This document shows positions 17,542-26,950 of a DNA stretch of 64,000 nucleotides, piece by piece. Made by a program: the position numbers and the translations under genes. Numbering within the stretch: position 1 is the stretch's first letter; the number at the start of each line of letters is the position of its first letter. This DNA is from Candidatus Rokuibacteriota bacterium (GTDB taxonomy: Bacteria; Methylomirabilota; Methylomirabilia; Rokubacteriales; CSP1-6): assembly GCA_016184365.1 (NCBI GenBank), contig JACPCW010000092.1, positions 1-64,000 of the forward strand. Reading direction: 5' to 3'. Under the pieces are notes generated by a model, which did no database searches, was not told the origin of the DNA, and was given only the letters and a program-made list of their open reading frames with translations.

Positions 17542-18567
17542 TCAGCCGACGGGCACCGGCATGCCGCCCGACGCGACCGAGCGCTGGATCGCGACCATCA
17601 CCCTCACGACGTCCAGGCCGGCCGCGCCGCCGGTCAGCGGCTCGCGGTTCCAGGCGATGCATTCGACGAAGTGTTCGCACTGGTTCCGCAGCGGCTCGGT
17701 CGCCTCGATCTTCGGGCTGATGATGTCGCCGTCGCGCAGCAGCAGCTGGAACTCGCCGAAGCTGTTCACGTCGCCGCCGATCGCGGCGCCCTTTTCGTAG
17801 ATCCGGATCTTCTCGAGGTTGTTCACGTCGTCGAACACGATCCGCTGGCGGCTGCCGACCACGGTGACCTCGCGGACCTTGTTCGAGTCGATCCAGCTGA
17901 CCTGGATGTTGCCGACGACCCCGTTCGGGTACGTCAGCGTCACGAACGCCACGTCTTCCTTCTGCGGATGGAGAAACCGTCCGCCGACGGCGCTCACCGT
18001 CGTGGGCAGCGCGTCGAGGACGTACGCGAAGATCGACAGGTCGTGGGGCGCGAGGTCCCAGACCGCGTTCACGTCGGGGCGGATCAGGCCCAGATGCGTC
18101 CGGCGCGACACGATGTAGTACACCTGCCCGAACGCGTCGCTGCGCACGTACTGCTTCAGCGCGCGCACGGCCGGGTTGTACATGAAGGTGTGCGCCACCA
18201 TGAGCCGGCGGTCGCGCGCGCGCGCCCGGTCGACGAGCGCGACGCCGTCCTCGCTCGTGAGCGCGAGGGGCTTTTCGACGAGCACGTGCTTGCCGGCGTC
18301 GAGGCAGCGCCGGACGACTTCGGCGTGCGTCGCCGACGGCGTCGCGACGACGACCGCGTCGACGGCCGGCTCGGCGAGCACGGCGTCGACGTCCTTCCAG
18401 GTCGTCTCGACGTGAAAGCGCCGCGCGACCACGTCGAGGCGCGCGCGGTCCTGGTCACAGACGCCGGCGAGGGTCGCGTGCGGGAGCTCGGACAGTACGC
18501 GGATGTAGTTGGCGCCCCAGTACCCGCAGCCCACGATGGCGATGCGGACGGCGGCGGGTCGGGTCAC
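17542..18567 (-). CDS. WbpB/WlbA-like Gfo/Idh/MocA nucleotide-sugar dehydrogenase
   Basis: 341 residues. VGCGYWGANYIRVLSEL is the NAD-binding start, followed by VVVATPSATHAEVV and EKPLALT with the E-K-P motif; the second domain includes HTFMYNPAVRAL and WDLAPHDLSIF, the WlbA-type substrate signature. WbpB oxidises the 3-position of UDP-GlcNAcA, giving the keto sugar that WbpE aminates and WbpD acetylates; those two activities are in the fused gene starting 4 bp downstream. A WbpA-type 6-dehydrogenase that would make UDP-GlcNAcA is not in the window. Confidence 0.8.
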   Translation of the reverse strand: MTRPAAVRIAIVGCGYWGANYIRVLSELPHATLAGVCDQDRARLDVVARRFHVETTWKDVDAVLAEPAVDAVVVATPSATHAEVVRRCLDAGKHVLVEKPLALTSEDGVALVDRARARDRRLMVAHTFMYNPAVRALKQYVRSDAFGQVYYIVSRRTHLGLIRPDVNAVWDLAPHDLSIFAYVLDALPTTVSAVGGRFLHPQKEDVAFVTLTYPNGVVGNIQVSWIDSNKVREVTVVGSRQRIVFDDVNNLEKIRIYEKGAAIGGDVNSFGEFQLLLRDGDIISPKIEATEPLRNQCEHFVECIAWNREPLTGGAAGLDVVRVMVAIQRSVASGGMPVPVG

Positions 18568-18688
18568 CGGAATGTCGCGGGCGGTGCTGTCGTTCGTGGA
18601 ACGGCTCCTCGCGATGGTACGGCCCCATCAGCCGCGCTCGGAGCAGTCGGCGACGGCCAGAATACCGGGCCGCCGTCGCGGGAGTCAA

Positions 18689-19513
18689 TCACGCCGTCTT
18701 GGGATCCAGCACGTCGCGGAGCCCGTCCCCGAGGAGGTTCAGGCCGAGGACGGTGAGCGCGATCGCGCTCCCGGGAAACACGGCGAACGACGGGCTCTGC
18801 GACAGGAAGTTCTGCGCCTCCTTCAGCATGAGGCCCCACGACGGATGCGGCGGCTGCGTGCCGAGCCCGAGGTACGCGAGGCCGGCCTCCGCGAGGATCG
18901 CGACCGGAAAGCTCGTCGTCGCCTGCACGATGAGCGGCGCGAGCGTGTTCGGCAGGATGTGGCGGAAGACGAGCCGGCGATCGCGCGCGCCCAGCGCGTG
19001 CGCGGCGACGACGAACTCCCGCGCGCGCAGCTCGAGGAAGCTGCCGCGCGTCAGCCGCGCGAACGCCGGCACGAACGCGATCCCGATCGCGATCATGCTG
19101 ATCCCGATCCCCGGCGCGAACACGGCGGTGAACAACAGCGCGGAGAGGATCGCCGGGAACCCCTGCACCGCATCGATCACCCGCATGAGCACCTCGTCGA
19201 CCCAGCCGCCGATGTAACCGCTCGCCGTGCCGATCAGGATGCCGATCGTCGCGCCGATGCCGACCGCGATGACGCCGACCGCGATCGACACGACGGCGCC
19301 GCGCATGACGCGCGACAGGATGTCGCGGCCGTACTGATCGGTGCCGAACGGATGTCCGCTCGTCGGGCCCTGCAGCCGGCTGTCGATCGACTGCGAGAGC
19401 GGATCGGCGGGCGTCCAGACGAGCGACACCCCGGCGGTCGCAACGAGCGACAGCGTGACGAGAACGCCGAGGACGAACGTGACGTGCCGGAGCGCGCGCC
19501 GGGTGACGGCCAT
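18689..19513 (-). CDS. DppC/OppC-like peptide ABC transporter permease
   Basis: 274 residues from ATG 19513 (MAVTRRALRHVTFVLG), with five or six membrane segments. HPFGTDQYGRDILSRVMRG is the N-terminal signature of DppC-type permeases, and the coupling-helix EAA region is present (EFVVAAHALGARDRRLVFRHILPN). It forms the inner-membrane channel with the DppB-like partner encoded upstream at 19664-20608. The gap between the two genes is 150 bp and holds no recognised gene. No ATPase gene accompanies this cassette. Confidence 0.9.
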   Translation of the reverse strand: MAVTRRALRHVTFVLGVLVTLSLVATAGVSLVWTPADPLSQSIDSRLQGPTSGHPFGTDQYGRDILSRVMRGAVVSIAVGVIAVGIGATIGILIGTASGYIGGWVDEVLMRVIDAVQGFPAILSALLFTAVFAPGIGISMIAIGIAFVPAFARLTRGSFLELRAREFVVAAHALGARDRRLVFRHILPNTLAPLIVQATTSFPVAILAEAGLAYLGLGTQPPHPSWGLMLKEAQNFLSQSPSFAVFPGSAIALTVLGLNLLGDGLRDVLDPKTA

Positions 19514-19663
19514 CAGTCGTACACCGCGCGCGTGACCGGCGGGCCGAGGAGCGAGCCAGACGAGGCCCGAGGCCGGCACCGACCGCAGCGTACGACCGTG
19601 TACGTGAGGATCGGTGCCGACCGAGAACGAAGTCTGGCGAAGCTCATCGGCCCGCCGCCGCCA

Positions 19664-20608
19664 TCAGTCGTATCTGATCCGGGGATCGAGAACCACGTAC
19701 AGCATGTCGACGGCGAAGTTGATGACGATGATGGACGAGGCCACGAAGAGCGTCACGCCCTGCACCACCGGAAGATCGCGCGCGGTGATCGCGACCAGTG
19801 CCAGACGCCCGAGCCCCGGCAGCGCGAACACGGATTCGAGAATGATCGAGCCGGCCATCAGCTGTCCGAGCTGGATGCCGGCGACGGTGAGGATCGGAAT
19901 CATCGCGTTCCGGAGCGTGTGCTTCGCGATCACGGCGCGCTCGCGCACGCCCTTGGCCCGCGCGGTGCGCACGTAATCCTCGCGGAGCACGTCGAGCACC
20001 GACGATCGCGTCGCCCGCACGAGCACCGCGGCCTGGAAGAACCCGAGCGCGAACGCCGGCAGCAGCAGCGAGCGCACGCCCGGCCAGAGACCGTCGTCCC
20101 ACCCGTCGAATCCGCCGGACCGCATCCAGCCGAGGTGAACGGAGAAGAGGAGAATCAGGAGCAGCCCGAGCCAGAACGACGGCACGGCGATGCCGAGCTG
20201 CGACACGACCATCGCGGCGTAGTCGCCGGTGCGCCGATGGTGCGTCGCGGCGTAGAGGCCGAGCGGAATCGCCGCCGCGATCATGAAGCCGGCCGCCATC
20301 ACCGTCAGCGGCAGCGTGACCGGCAGGCGGCTCAGGATGAGACGACCGACCGGCACGTCGTACTGGATCGAGACGCCGAGATCACCGCGGAGTGCGCGAC
20401 CGAGCCACTCGACGTACTGCACCGGGATCGGACGGTCGAGCCCCATCGACGCGCGGAGCCGCGCAACGATCTCAGGACTGACCTCCGGTCCCAGGATCAC
20501 GAGCGCCGGGTCGCCGGGCAGGACGCGGATGACGACGAAGGCCAGGACGGAGACGAAAAAGAGGGTCGCGACGAACGCCGCGACCCTCCTCGCGAGGTAC
20601 CGCCGCAC
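19664..20608 (-). CDS. DppB/OppB-like peptide ABC transporter permease
   Basis: 314 residues from ATG 20608. The N-terminus MRRYLARRVAAFVATLFFVS, the early LPGDPA motif and the EAA loop (EDYVRTARAKGVRERAVIAKHTLRNA) are DppB/NikB family hallmarks. It starts 12 bp after the solute-binding protein gene, so the order is binding protein, DppB, DppC. It carries the first half of the transmembrane channel for di/oligopeptides or a similar small cargo such as nickel-chelates. Confidence 0.9.
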   Translation of the reverse strand: MRRYLARRVAAFVATLFFVSVLAFVVIRVLPGDPALVILGPEVSPEIVARLRASMGLDRPIPVQYVEWLGRALRGDLGVSIQYDVPVGRLILSRLPVTLPLTVMAAGFMIAAAIPLGLYAATHHRRTGDYAAMVVSQLGIAVPSFWLGLLLILLFSVHLGWMRSGGFDGWDDGLWPGVRSLLLPAFALGFFQAAVLVRATRSSVLDVLREDYVRTARAKGVRERAVIAKHTLRNAMIPILTVAGIQLGQLMAGSIILESVFALPGLGRLALVAITARDLPVVQGVTLFVASSIIVINFAVDMLYVVLDPRIRYD

Positions 20609-20620
20609 GGTCGGGCGGCG

Positions 20621-22114
20621 CTACTTCTTCGGCGTCCAGGACACCTCCGAGAGGTCGGCCGAAGAATTCGGCAGGTCCTTCCAAAGCCCCTCCACGCCCT
20701 TCTTCGCCACCGCCAGACGCGGGTGCATATAGAGGAAGACCACGGGCGCCTCGTCCGCCATCAGCTTCTGCATCTGGACATAGAGATCACGCCGCGCCTT
20801 GTCGTCCATCATCGACTCGGACTTCTTGAAGAGGCCCTGGAATCCGGCGCTGTCGTAGCGGAAGTAGTACTTGGGATTGGCGTAGTTTCCGGCGTCCCAG
20901 CTCTCGCCGTGCCCGATGATCGTGAGGTCGTAGTCGGCTTCCCGGTACACGCGCGCGAGCCACTGCCCCCACTCGATCTGCTCGAGCCTGACGTTGACGC
21001 CGATCTTCTTCAGCTGGTCGGTGATGACCTCGCCCGTCCGCACGGTGTAGGCGTACTGCGGCGTCACTCGCAGCACCGTGTCGAATCCGTTCGGATAGCC
21101 CGCCTCGGCGAGGAGCTTCTTTGCCTTCGCGGGGTCGTACGGGACGGCGTTGGCGAGGTCAACGTAGTACGGGTTCAGCGGGTCGACGTTCGAGCCGAGG
21201 ATCTTCCCCATCCCGAACATGGCGCCCTTCAGCACGGCGGCCTTGTTGATGCCGTGCGTGATCGCGCGGCGCACGCGCACGTCGGTGTACGGCTTCCGGG
21301 AGTTGTTCATCGCCATGATGACGTCGTTCGTGGTGTTGCCGGTGAGCACCTGGAAGCGCGCGTCTCTGGCGAGGTCCTGCACGTGCTCGGGACCAAGGCC
21401 GAAGAACGACACGTCGAGGTCGCCGGCCTTCAACGCGGCAAGCACCGCATTCGCATCGGGGATGAATCGAAACGTGACGCGATCGAGCTTCGGCAGGCCC
21501 TTCACGTGGTACTCGGGGTTCTTCTTGAGCACGATGCGATCGCCGCGCACCCAGTCCTGGAGGACGTACGGTCCGGTGCCGACCGGCTGGCTCTTCATCG
21601 TTTCGACGGTCTCGCGCGGGTAGATCACCGACCCCGCGCGCGAGAGGTTCAGCAGGAAGCTCGGGTTCGTCTCCTTCAGCACGAAGGTGATCGTGTAGTC
21701 GTCCTTGACGACCATGTCCGTGATCGACTGGTAGTGCCCCCGGTGAGGATGCTTGGTCTCGGGGTTCAGCGCGCGCTCGATCACGTACTTCACGTCGGCC
21801 GCGCGGAACTCGCGGCCATTGTGGAACCTGACGCCCCGCTTCAGGAAGAAGGTGTAGTTCCGGTTGTCGGCGGTGTGCCAGCGCTCGGCGAGCCAAGGCA
21901 CGAGCTTGCCGTGCCGGTCCATCTTCACCAGGCATTCCTGGACGTTGTACTGGACGACCGCGGCCGTGGCCGTGGCGGGCGTCGCGGTCAAATCGAGTCC
22001 GGGCGGCTCCGCCGTGCCCTGAACGACGAGCGCCGCCGGGCCCTGCGCCGCGACGACGTCCACGACGAGAGCGACGAGAGCCAGCAGGAGGACGGCGAGC
22101 ACGTATCGGCGCAT
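20621..22114 (-). CDS. Family 5 extracellular solute-binding protein (peptide ABC)
   Basis: 497 residues with a signal peptide (about residues 1-23, ending VVAAQG). RFHNGREFRAADVKYVIERALNP, PVGTGPYVLQDWVRGDRIVL, and RAITHGINK are classic SBP_bac_5 motifs for peptides, nickel or opines. AAAGGAG lies in the last codons of the epimerase gene, nine bases before the ATG at 22114, so translation is coupled to that gene. It delivers its ligand to the two permeases downstream. Confidence 0.9.
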   Translation of the reverse strand: MRRYVLAVLLLALVALVVDVVAAQGPAALVVQGTAEPPGLDLTATPATATAAVVQYNVQECLVKMDRHGKLVPWLAERWHTADNRNYTFFLKRGVRFHNGREFRAADVKYVIERALNPETKHPHRGHYQSITDMVVKDDYTITFVLKETNPSFLLNLSRAGSVIYPRETVETMKSQPVGTGPYVLQDWVRGDRIVLKKNPEYHVKGLPKLDRVTFRFIPDANAVLAALKAGDLDVSFFGLGPEHVQDLARDARFQVLTGNTTNDVIMAMNNSRKPYTDVRVRRAITHGINKAAVLKGAMFGMGKILGSNVDPLNPYYVDLANAVPYDPAKAKKLLAEAGYPNGFDTVLRVTPQYAYTVRTGEVITDQLKKIGVNVRLEQIEWGQWLARVYREADYDLTIIGHGESWDAGNYANPKYYFRYDSAGFQGLFKKSESMMDDKARRDLYVQMQKLMADEAPVVFLYMHPRLAVAKKGVEGLWKDLPNSSADLSEVSWTPKK

Positions 22115-22117
22115 GGG

Positions 22118-23080
22118 CTAACGCTCCTTTCGGGCGGCCCAGTACTCTCGGAAGTACTCGACGGTCCGCCGGAAGCCTTCGTCGAACGGTACGAGCGGCT
22201 CGTACGCGAGCATCGTCTTCGCGCGCGAGATGTCGGCGAGCGTGTGGCGCACGTCGCCCGCGCGCACCGGCGCGTGGCGACGCGTGAGCGGATGGCCGAC
22301 GGCGCGCTCGAGCCGGTCGACGATCGCGTTCAGGGTCGTACGGGCGCCGCAGCCGACGTTGAACACTTCGCCGCCGGCGCCGACGGCGCGCCCCGCCAGC
22401 ACGTTGGCGTCGACGACGTTGTCGATGTACGTGAAGTCGCGCGACTGCTCGCCGTCGCCGTGCACCTCGAGCGTCTCGCCGTGCAGGGCCCAGTAGATGA
22501 AGCGCGGGATGACGACGGCGTATTCCGAGCGCGGGTCCTGGCGCGGGCCGAAGACGTTGAAGTAGCGCAGCCCGATCGTGTCGACGCCGTAGAGCTTCGT
22601 CCACACGCGCGCGTACTGCTCGCCGGCGGCCTTCGACACGGCGTACGGCGAGATCGGCGACGGCGGCTGGTCCTCGCACTTCGGCAGGTCGGGCCGGTCG
22701 CCGTACACCGACGACGACGACGCATACACGACGCGCGGCACGCCGCCGCGCCGCGCGGCTTCGAGGACGTTCAGCGTGCCGGTGACGTTGTGCTCGTTGG
22801 CGCCGAGGGGATCGGCGATCGAGCGCGGCACGGACCGCATCGCGGCCTGGTGGAACACGACGCGGCAGCCGCGGGCGGCGCGCTCGACGACGGAGAGATC
22901 GCGGATGTCGCCCTCGATGACCTCGAGCTGTCCGCTCTTCGCGGCCGCGGCGAGGTTGTCGTGCGAGCCCGAGGAGAAATTGTCCAGCACGCGGACGCGG
23001 CCGCCGTCCGCGATGAGCCGATCGGCCAGGTGTGATCCGATGAAGCCGGCGCCGCCGGTGACGAGAAACGTCGCTTCCAC
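22118..23080 (-). CDS. NAD-dependent UDP-sugar 4-epimerase (WbpP/GalE-like SDR)
   Basis: 320 residues from GTG 23080 (VEATFLVTGGAGFIGSHLAD). The glycine-rich TGGAGFIGSH, the YASSSSVYGD catalytic Ser, the YAVSKAAGE Tyr-x3-Lys pair and LRYFNVFGPRQDP are those of extended SDR epimerases; the last motif is typical of the WbpP branch that acts on UDP-GlcNAc or its uronic acid. It may supply a sugar for the glycan locus, although it is transcribed ahead of the peptide-transport genes, 3 bp from the binding protein. GalE-type 4-epimerase of UDP-glucose is the alternative. Confidence 0.85.
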   Translation of the reverse strand: MEATFLVTGGAGFIGSHLADRLIADGGRVRVLDNFSSGSHDNLAAAAKSGQLEVIEGDIRDLSVVERAARGCRVVFHQAAMRSVPRSIADPLGANEHNVTGTLNVLEAARRGGVPRVVYASSSSVYGDRPDLPKCEDQPPSPISPYAVSKAAGEQYARVWTKLYGVDTIGLRYFNVFGPRQDPRSEYAVVIPRFIYWALHGETLEVHGDGEQSRDFTYIDNVVDANVLAGRAVGAGGEVFNVGCGARTTLNAIVDRLERAVGHPLTRRHAPVRAGDVRHTLADISRAKTMLAYEPLVPFDEGFRRTVEYFREYWAARKER

Positions 23081-23231
23081 GCGGGGATTGTAACAGGCCG
23101 GGTCCCCGGCCCGGCGGCCGGCGCCCGGACACCGTGCGCACCTTGACAGGCCCGTGAGTCTCACCCATCATGGCGCCCGTTCGCCCCAGGGGATCCAGGA
23201 TCGGCTCTCCGCATCGACACAAGGAGGCCCT

Positions 23232-24767
23232 ATGAGCCAGCGTACCGTCTTCGCCGTCCTGTCCATCGCGCTCGTCTTCCTGTTCGCCGCCGGCGCCGGG
23301 GCGCAGACGCGGGACGAGACGATCGTGTACGCGATCACATCCGACGTCGACACGTGGGACCCGCCGAACTCGGTCCAGCGCACCGCGATCATCTTCGGGT
23401 ACCAGGTGTTCAACCATCTCGCCGAACGCGACCTGAAGACCATGAAGGTGGGCCCGGCGCTCGCCGTCTCGTGGAAGGCGCTCGACGACACGACGTGGGA
23501 GGTGAAGCTCCGGCAGGGCGTGAAGTTCCACGACGGGTCGCCCTTCACCGCGCGCGACGTCAAGGCCACCTTCGACCGCGTGCTCGACCCGACGAAGAAG
23601 ATGACCGCGCGCGGCAACCACGCGAAGGTGAAGCTGGTCGAGGTCGTGGACGACCACACGGTGCGGTTCAGGACGGACGGCCCGTACCCGCTCTTCGTCG
23701 AGCGGCTCACCGCACAGGTCATGCAGTCGGAGAAGGTCATGAAGGACAAGGGCCACGACTGGATGCAGGAGCACCCCGTCGGCACCGGGCCGTACAAGCT
23801 CGTCAAGTGGACGCGGAAGCAGGAACACCTGCTCGTGCGCAACGACGACTACTGGGGGCCGAAGCCCGCGCTCAAGTACGTGCGGATCCGCATCATCCCC
23901 GACGTCGCGACGCAGATCGCGGAACTGGTCTCCGGCGGCGTCGACATCATCAAGGCCGTCGCGCCCGACCAGATGGACGTCATCGACAAGTCCGGCCAGG
24001 CCCGGACCTCGTCGTCGCCGATCCTTCGCACCGCGTTCTTCCAGATCGACCAGGCCGGGCGCACCGGCAAGAGCCCGTTCCAGGACAAGCGCGTCCGCCA
24101 GGCCGCCAACCTCGCCCTCGACGCCGACGGCATCATCAAGCACGTCCTGAACGGCCTCGGCGACCGGGTGGCCACCGCCGTGAACCCGATGGCGTTCGGC
24201 TTCGACCCGTCCGTGAAGCCGTACAAGCAGGACCTCGCGAAGGCCAAGCAGCTCCTGGCCGCGGCCGGCTACCCGAACGGCTTCGATTTCCGCATCCGCA
24301 CGACCATCGGCACCGTCGAGCCCGGCGTGGCGCAGACCAACGAGGCGCTCATCGCCGACCTCGGCAAGGCGGGGCTTCGCGCGCAGCAGAGCTTCATCGG
24401 CGAGTCGGTGCCCTACATCTCGCAGGTCAAGGAGGGCAAGGCGGGCCCCATGTTCAACTGGTCGTGGGGCTACTACTCGATCTTCGACGCCGATGCCATC
24501 CTCTACGACGTCTTCACGTGCGGCCAGGTGTACAGCTACTACTGCAACAAGCAGCTCGACGACCTCGTCCATGCCGGCCGCTCCATCCTCGACGAGAAGA
24601 AGCGTGCCGAGATCTACGTGAAGGCCCAGCGCCTGCTCTTCGACGACGCCGCGTACCTGTTCAAGTGGGGCCTCCGCGGGGTGTGGGGCATCTCGAACCG
24701 GCTGGAGTACGAGGGGCCGCGGGACGAGATCGACCGCATGTACCTCGTGAAGCCGCGCAAGTCGTAA
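23232..24767 (+). CDS. Family 5 solute-binding protein (second peptide ABC cassette)
   Basis: 511 residues from ATG 23232, which follows AAGGAGG at seven-base spacing; the annotated upstream extension is not needed. Signal peptide MSQRTVFAVLSIALVFLFAA with a cleavage near GAGAQT. KFHDGSPFTARDVKATFDRV, HPVGTGPYKLVKWTRKQEHL and VRQAANLALDADG mark the SBP_bac_5 family. The 151 bp back to the divergent epimerase gene is the likely promoter region for both directions, but no promoter is clear by eye. The first permease begins 58 bp downstream. Confidence 0.92.
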   Translation: MSQRTVFAVLSIALVFLFAAGAGAQTRDETIVYAITSDVDTWDPPNSVQRTAIIFGYQVFNHLAERDLKTMKVGPALAVSWKALDDTTWEVKLRQGVKFHDGSPFTARDVKATFDRVLDPTKKMTARGNHAKVKLVEVVDDHTVRFRTDGPYPLFVERLTAQVMQSEKVMKDKGHDWMQEHPVGTGPYKLVKWTRKQEHLLVRNDDYWGPKPALKYVRIRIIPDVATQIAELVSGGVDIIKAVAPDQMDVIDKSGQARTSSSPILRTAFFQIDQAGRTGKSPFQDKRVRQAANLALDADGIIKHVLNGLGDRVATAVNPMAFGFDPSVKPYKQDLAKAKQLLAAAGYPNGFDFRIRTTIGTVEPGVAQTNEALIADLGKAGLRAQQSFIGESVPYISQVKEGKAGPMFNWSWGYYSIFDADAILYDVFTCGQVYSYYCNKQLDDLVHAGRSILDEKKRAEIYVKAQRLLFDDAAYLFKWGLRGVWGISNRLEYEGPRDEIDRMYLVKPRKS

Positions 24768-24825
24768 CGCCCGGGACCGCGGGCCGGCGCGGCCCGAGCC
24801 GCGCCGGCGTCTCGTCGGGAGGCCG

Positions 24826-25746
24826 ATGAAGCGCTTTGTCGGGCGTCAGGTCGTCCAGCTGGCCATCGTCATCGTCGGGATTTCGATCCTGTCGTTCTCG
24901 ATCCTCCACGTGATCGGCGATCCCGTGGTGCTCTTCGTCCAGGAGGGGGCGCCCAAGGAGGAGCACGAGCGGTTCCGGAAGCTGCTCGGCCTGGACCAGC
25001 CGGTCTACGTGCAGTACTGGCGTTTCGCGAGCCGCGCCGTGCAGGGCGACTTCGGCAAGTCCTGGTACGGCGACATGCCCGTCCTCGACCTCGTCATGGA
25101 GCGCATGCCGCCCACCATCTACCTCACGTTCGCGGGCCTCGCGGTGGCGCTGCTGATCGCCTTCCCGCTCGGGACGCTGGCGGCGCTCCGGCGCCACACC
25201 ATCGTCGACACCTTCTGCACCATGGTCGCGGTCGGCGGCCAGGCGATGCCGATCTTCTGGCTCGGGATCATGCTCATCATCATCTTCGCGGTGCAGCTCC
25301 GGCTGCTCCCCGCGTCCGGCTACGGCACGTGGCAGCATTTCCTCATGCCGGCCTTCACCCTCGGCGCCTTCCTCGCCCCGATCACCATGCGCCTCGTCCG
25401 CTCGGGGCTCATCGACGTGATGAGCACCGAGTACATCAAGACCGCGCGCGCCAAGGGGCTCGGCGAGCGCATGGTGGTGGCCAAGCACGCCTTCCGCAAC
25501 GCCTGCATCCCGGTCATCACCGTGCTCGGTCTCCAGTTCGGGCAGTTGCTCGGCGGCGCCGTCGTGACGGAGACGGTGTTCGCGTGGCCCGGAGTGGCCA
25601 CCCTGACCGTCGAAGCCATCCGCAACCAGGACTTCCCGGTCGTGCAGTGCGCGGTGGTACTCCTCGCGCTCATCATCGTGACCGTGAACTTCATCGTCGA
25701 CCTCGTGGTCGGCCTGATCGACCCGCGCGTCCGGGTGGGCGCGTGA
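24826..25746 (+). CDS. DppB-like permease of the second cassette
   Basis: 306 residues from ATG 24826 with GGGAGG just upstream. MKRFVGRQVVQLAIVIVGIS is a first membrane segment; HEVIGDP-type LHVIGDPVVLF and EYIKTARAKGLGERMVVAKH are the family motifs, the second being the EAA loop that contacts the ATPase. About six membrane segments. It is distinct in sequence from the copy at 19664-20608 and works with the DppC-like protein that begins 16 bp downstream. Confidence 0.92.
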   Translation: MKRFVGRQVVQLAIVIVGISILSFSILHVIGDPVVLFVQEGAPKEEHERFRKLLGLDQPVYVQYWRFASRAVQGDFGKSWYGDMPVLDLVMERMPPTIYLTFAGLAVALLIAFPLGTLAALRRHTIVDTFCTMVAVGGQAMPIFWLGIMLIIIFAVQLRLLPASGYGTWQHFLMPAFTLGAFLAPITMRLVRSGLIDVMSTEYIKTARAKGLGERMVVAKHAFRNACIPVITVLGLQFGQLLGGAVVTETVFAWPGVATLTVEAIRNQDFPVVQCAVVLLALIIVTVNFIVDLVVGLIDPRVRVGA

Positions 25747-25762
25747 CGCCCGCGGCGCGCTG

Positions 25763-26662
25763 ATGGCGACGCTGGAGGCGACGCACGCCGGGTCGATGCC
25801 GGAGCCGACAGGGCTCCAATCCGTGCGCCGTCGCCTCTGGCGCCTCAAGTGGGGCGTCGCGGCCGGCGTCGTGCTCGCGCTCATCGTCGCCTCCGCCGTG
25901 CTGGCGCCCTCGATCGCCGGGCACGATCCGCTGCGGGTCAACATCAGGCACCGGCTCGTGCCGCCGGCGTGGATGAGCGGCGGGGACGCGGCCCACCTGC
26001 TCGGCACCGACCAGGTGGGCCGGGACCTGCTCTCGCGCATCCTCTACGGCGGACGTGTCTCGCTGGTCGTCGGCATCGCCGCCGTCTCGATCTCCTCGAC
26101 CATCGGGGTCCTGCTCGGCCTCGCCGCCGGGTACTTCGGCCGTCGCACCGACTGGGCGATCATGACCGCCGTGAACATCATGCTCACGTTCCCGTTCGTC
26201 CTGCTCGCCCTGTCCGTCATCGCGGTCATGGGTCCGAGCCTGCGGAACATGATCCTCGTGATCGGGGTCGCCGGCTGGCCGATCTACTGCCGCGTCGTCC
26301 GCGCGCAGACCCTCGCCATCCGCGAGCGGGAGTTCGTGCTCGCGGGGCTCGCGCTCGGCATGAGCCACGCGCGGATCGTGTTCCGGCAGATCCTGCCGAA
26401 CGTGATCTCGCCGATCGTCGTCATCGCCACGCTCCAGATCGCGCAGGTCATCATCCTCGAGTCGTTCCTCTCCTTCCTCGGCCTCGGCATCCAGCCGCCC
26501 ACGCCCGCGTGGGGCAACATGCTCGGCGAGGGCCGCATCTACATGCTCAACTCGTGGTGGATCGCCACCTTCCCCGGGCTCGCCATCTTCCTCACCACGC
26601 TCGTGATCAACCTGATGGGCAATGCGCTGCGCGACTGGCTCGATCCGCACATGAAGCTCTGA
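25763..26662 (+). CDS. DppC-like permease of the second cassette
   Basis: 299 residues from ATG 25763. After a first membrane helix (GVVLALIVASAVLAPSIAG) come LLGTDQVGRDLLSRILYGG and the EAA motif EFVLAGLALGMSHARIVFRQ, then LESFLSFLGLGIQPPTPAWG, a strong DppC signature. It is the last gene of the cassette; the next genes (a small secreted protein and a cupin) are unrelated, so no ATP-binding subunit follows. Confidence 0.92.
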   Translation: MATLEATHAGSMPEPTGLQSVRRRLWRLKWGVAAGVVLALIVASAVLAPSIAGHDPLRVNIRHRLVPPAWMSGGDAAHLLGTDQVGRDLLSRILYGGRVSLVVGIAAVSISSTIGVLLGLAAGYFGRRTDWAIMTAVNIMLTFPFVLLALSVIAVMGPSLRNMILVIGVAGWPIYCRVVRAQTLAIREREFVLAGLALGMSHARIVFRQILPNVISPIVVIATLQIAQVIILESFLSFLGLGIQPPTPAWGNMLGEGRIYMLNSWWIATFPGLAIFLTTLVINLMGNALRDWLDPHMKL

Positions 26663-26710
26663 CGCCGGCCCCCTTGACCGCCTCCCGGGCTTGGTTTCTC
26701 ATCGGGCCCG

Positions 26711-26950
26711 ATGAACCGGACCGCCCGGCGCTCGGTCCTGGTCGCGATGCTCCCGCTCCTCCTGGCCGCCGCGGCCGTCGCCGCGGCGGACCCGCTCCGC
26801 GTCACCCGGGTCTTCAAGCTCGCCGACGTGGCCGGCGCGGTGGTGAACGGTCGCCTGCACGCCATCGTGTACGACAGCACGGCGCTGCACCACTTCGGCC
26901 GCTACCGTCCCGAGGCGGAGCGGGTGATCGAGTCCGTCCGGTTCAAGTAG
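26711..26950 (+). CDS. Small exported protein of unknown function
   Basis: 79 residues. An N-terminal signal peptide (residues about 8-26, VLVAMLPLLLAAAAVAAA) is followed by about 53 residues including AGAVVNGRLHAIVYDSTAL. No family was recognised. It begins 49 bp after the permease gene and ends eight bases into the tail of the convergent cupin gene. Coding status rests on the signal peptide, codon use and fit between neighbours. Confidence 0.5.
   Translation: MNRTARRSVLVAMLPLLLAAAAVAAADPLRVTRVFKLADVAGAVVNGRLHAIVYDSTALHHFGRYRPEAERVIESVRFK

Noticed and set aside
18509-23035. 1508-codon open frame on the plus strand
   Set aside because: High-GC shadow of minus-strand ABC and epimerase genes; low-complexity Arg/Asp/Glu/His content and no domain.
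21159-24572. 1137-codon open frame on the minus strand
   Set aside because: Spans the opposite strands of real genes; composition is shadow-like, and the correct proteins are in other frames.
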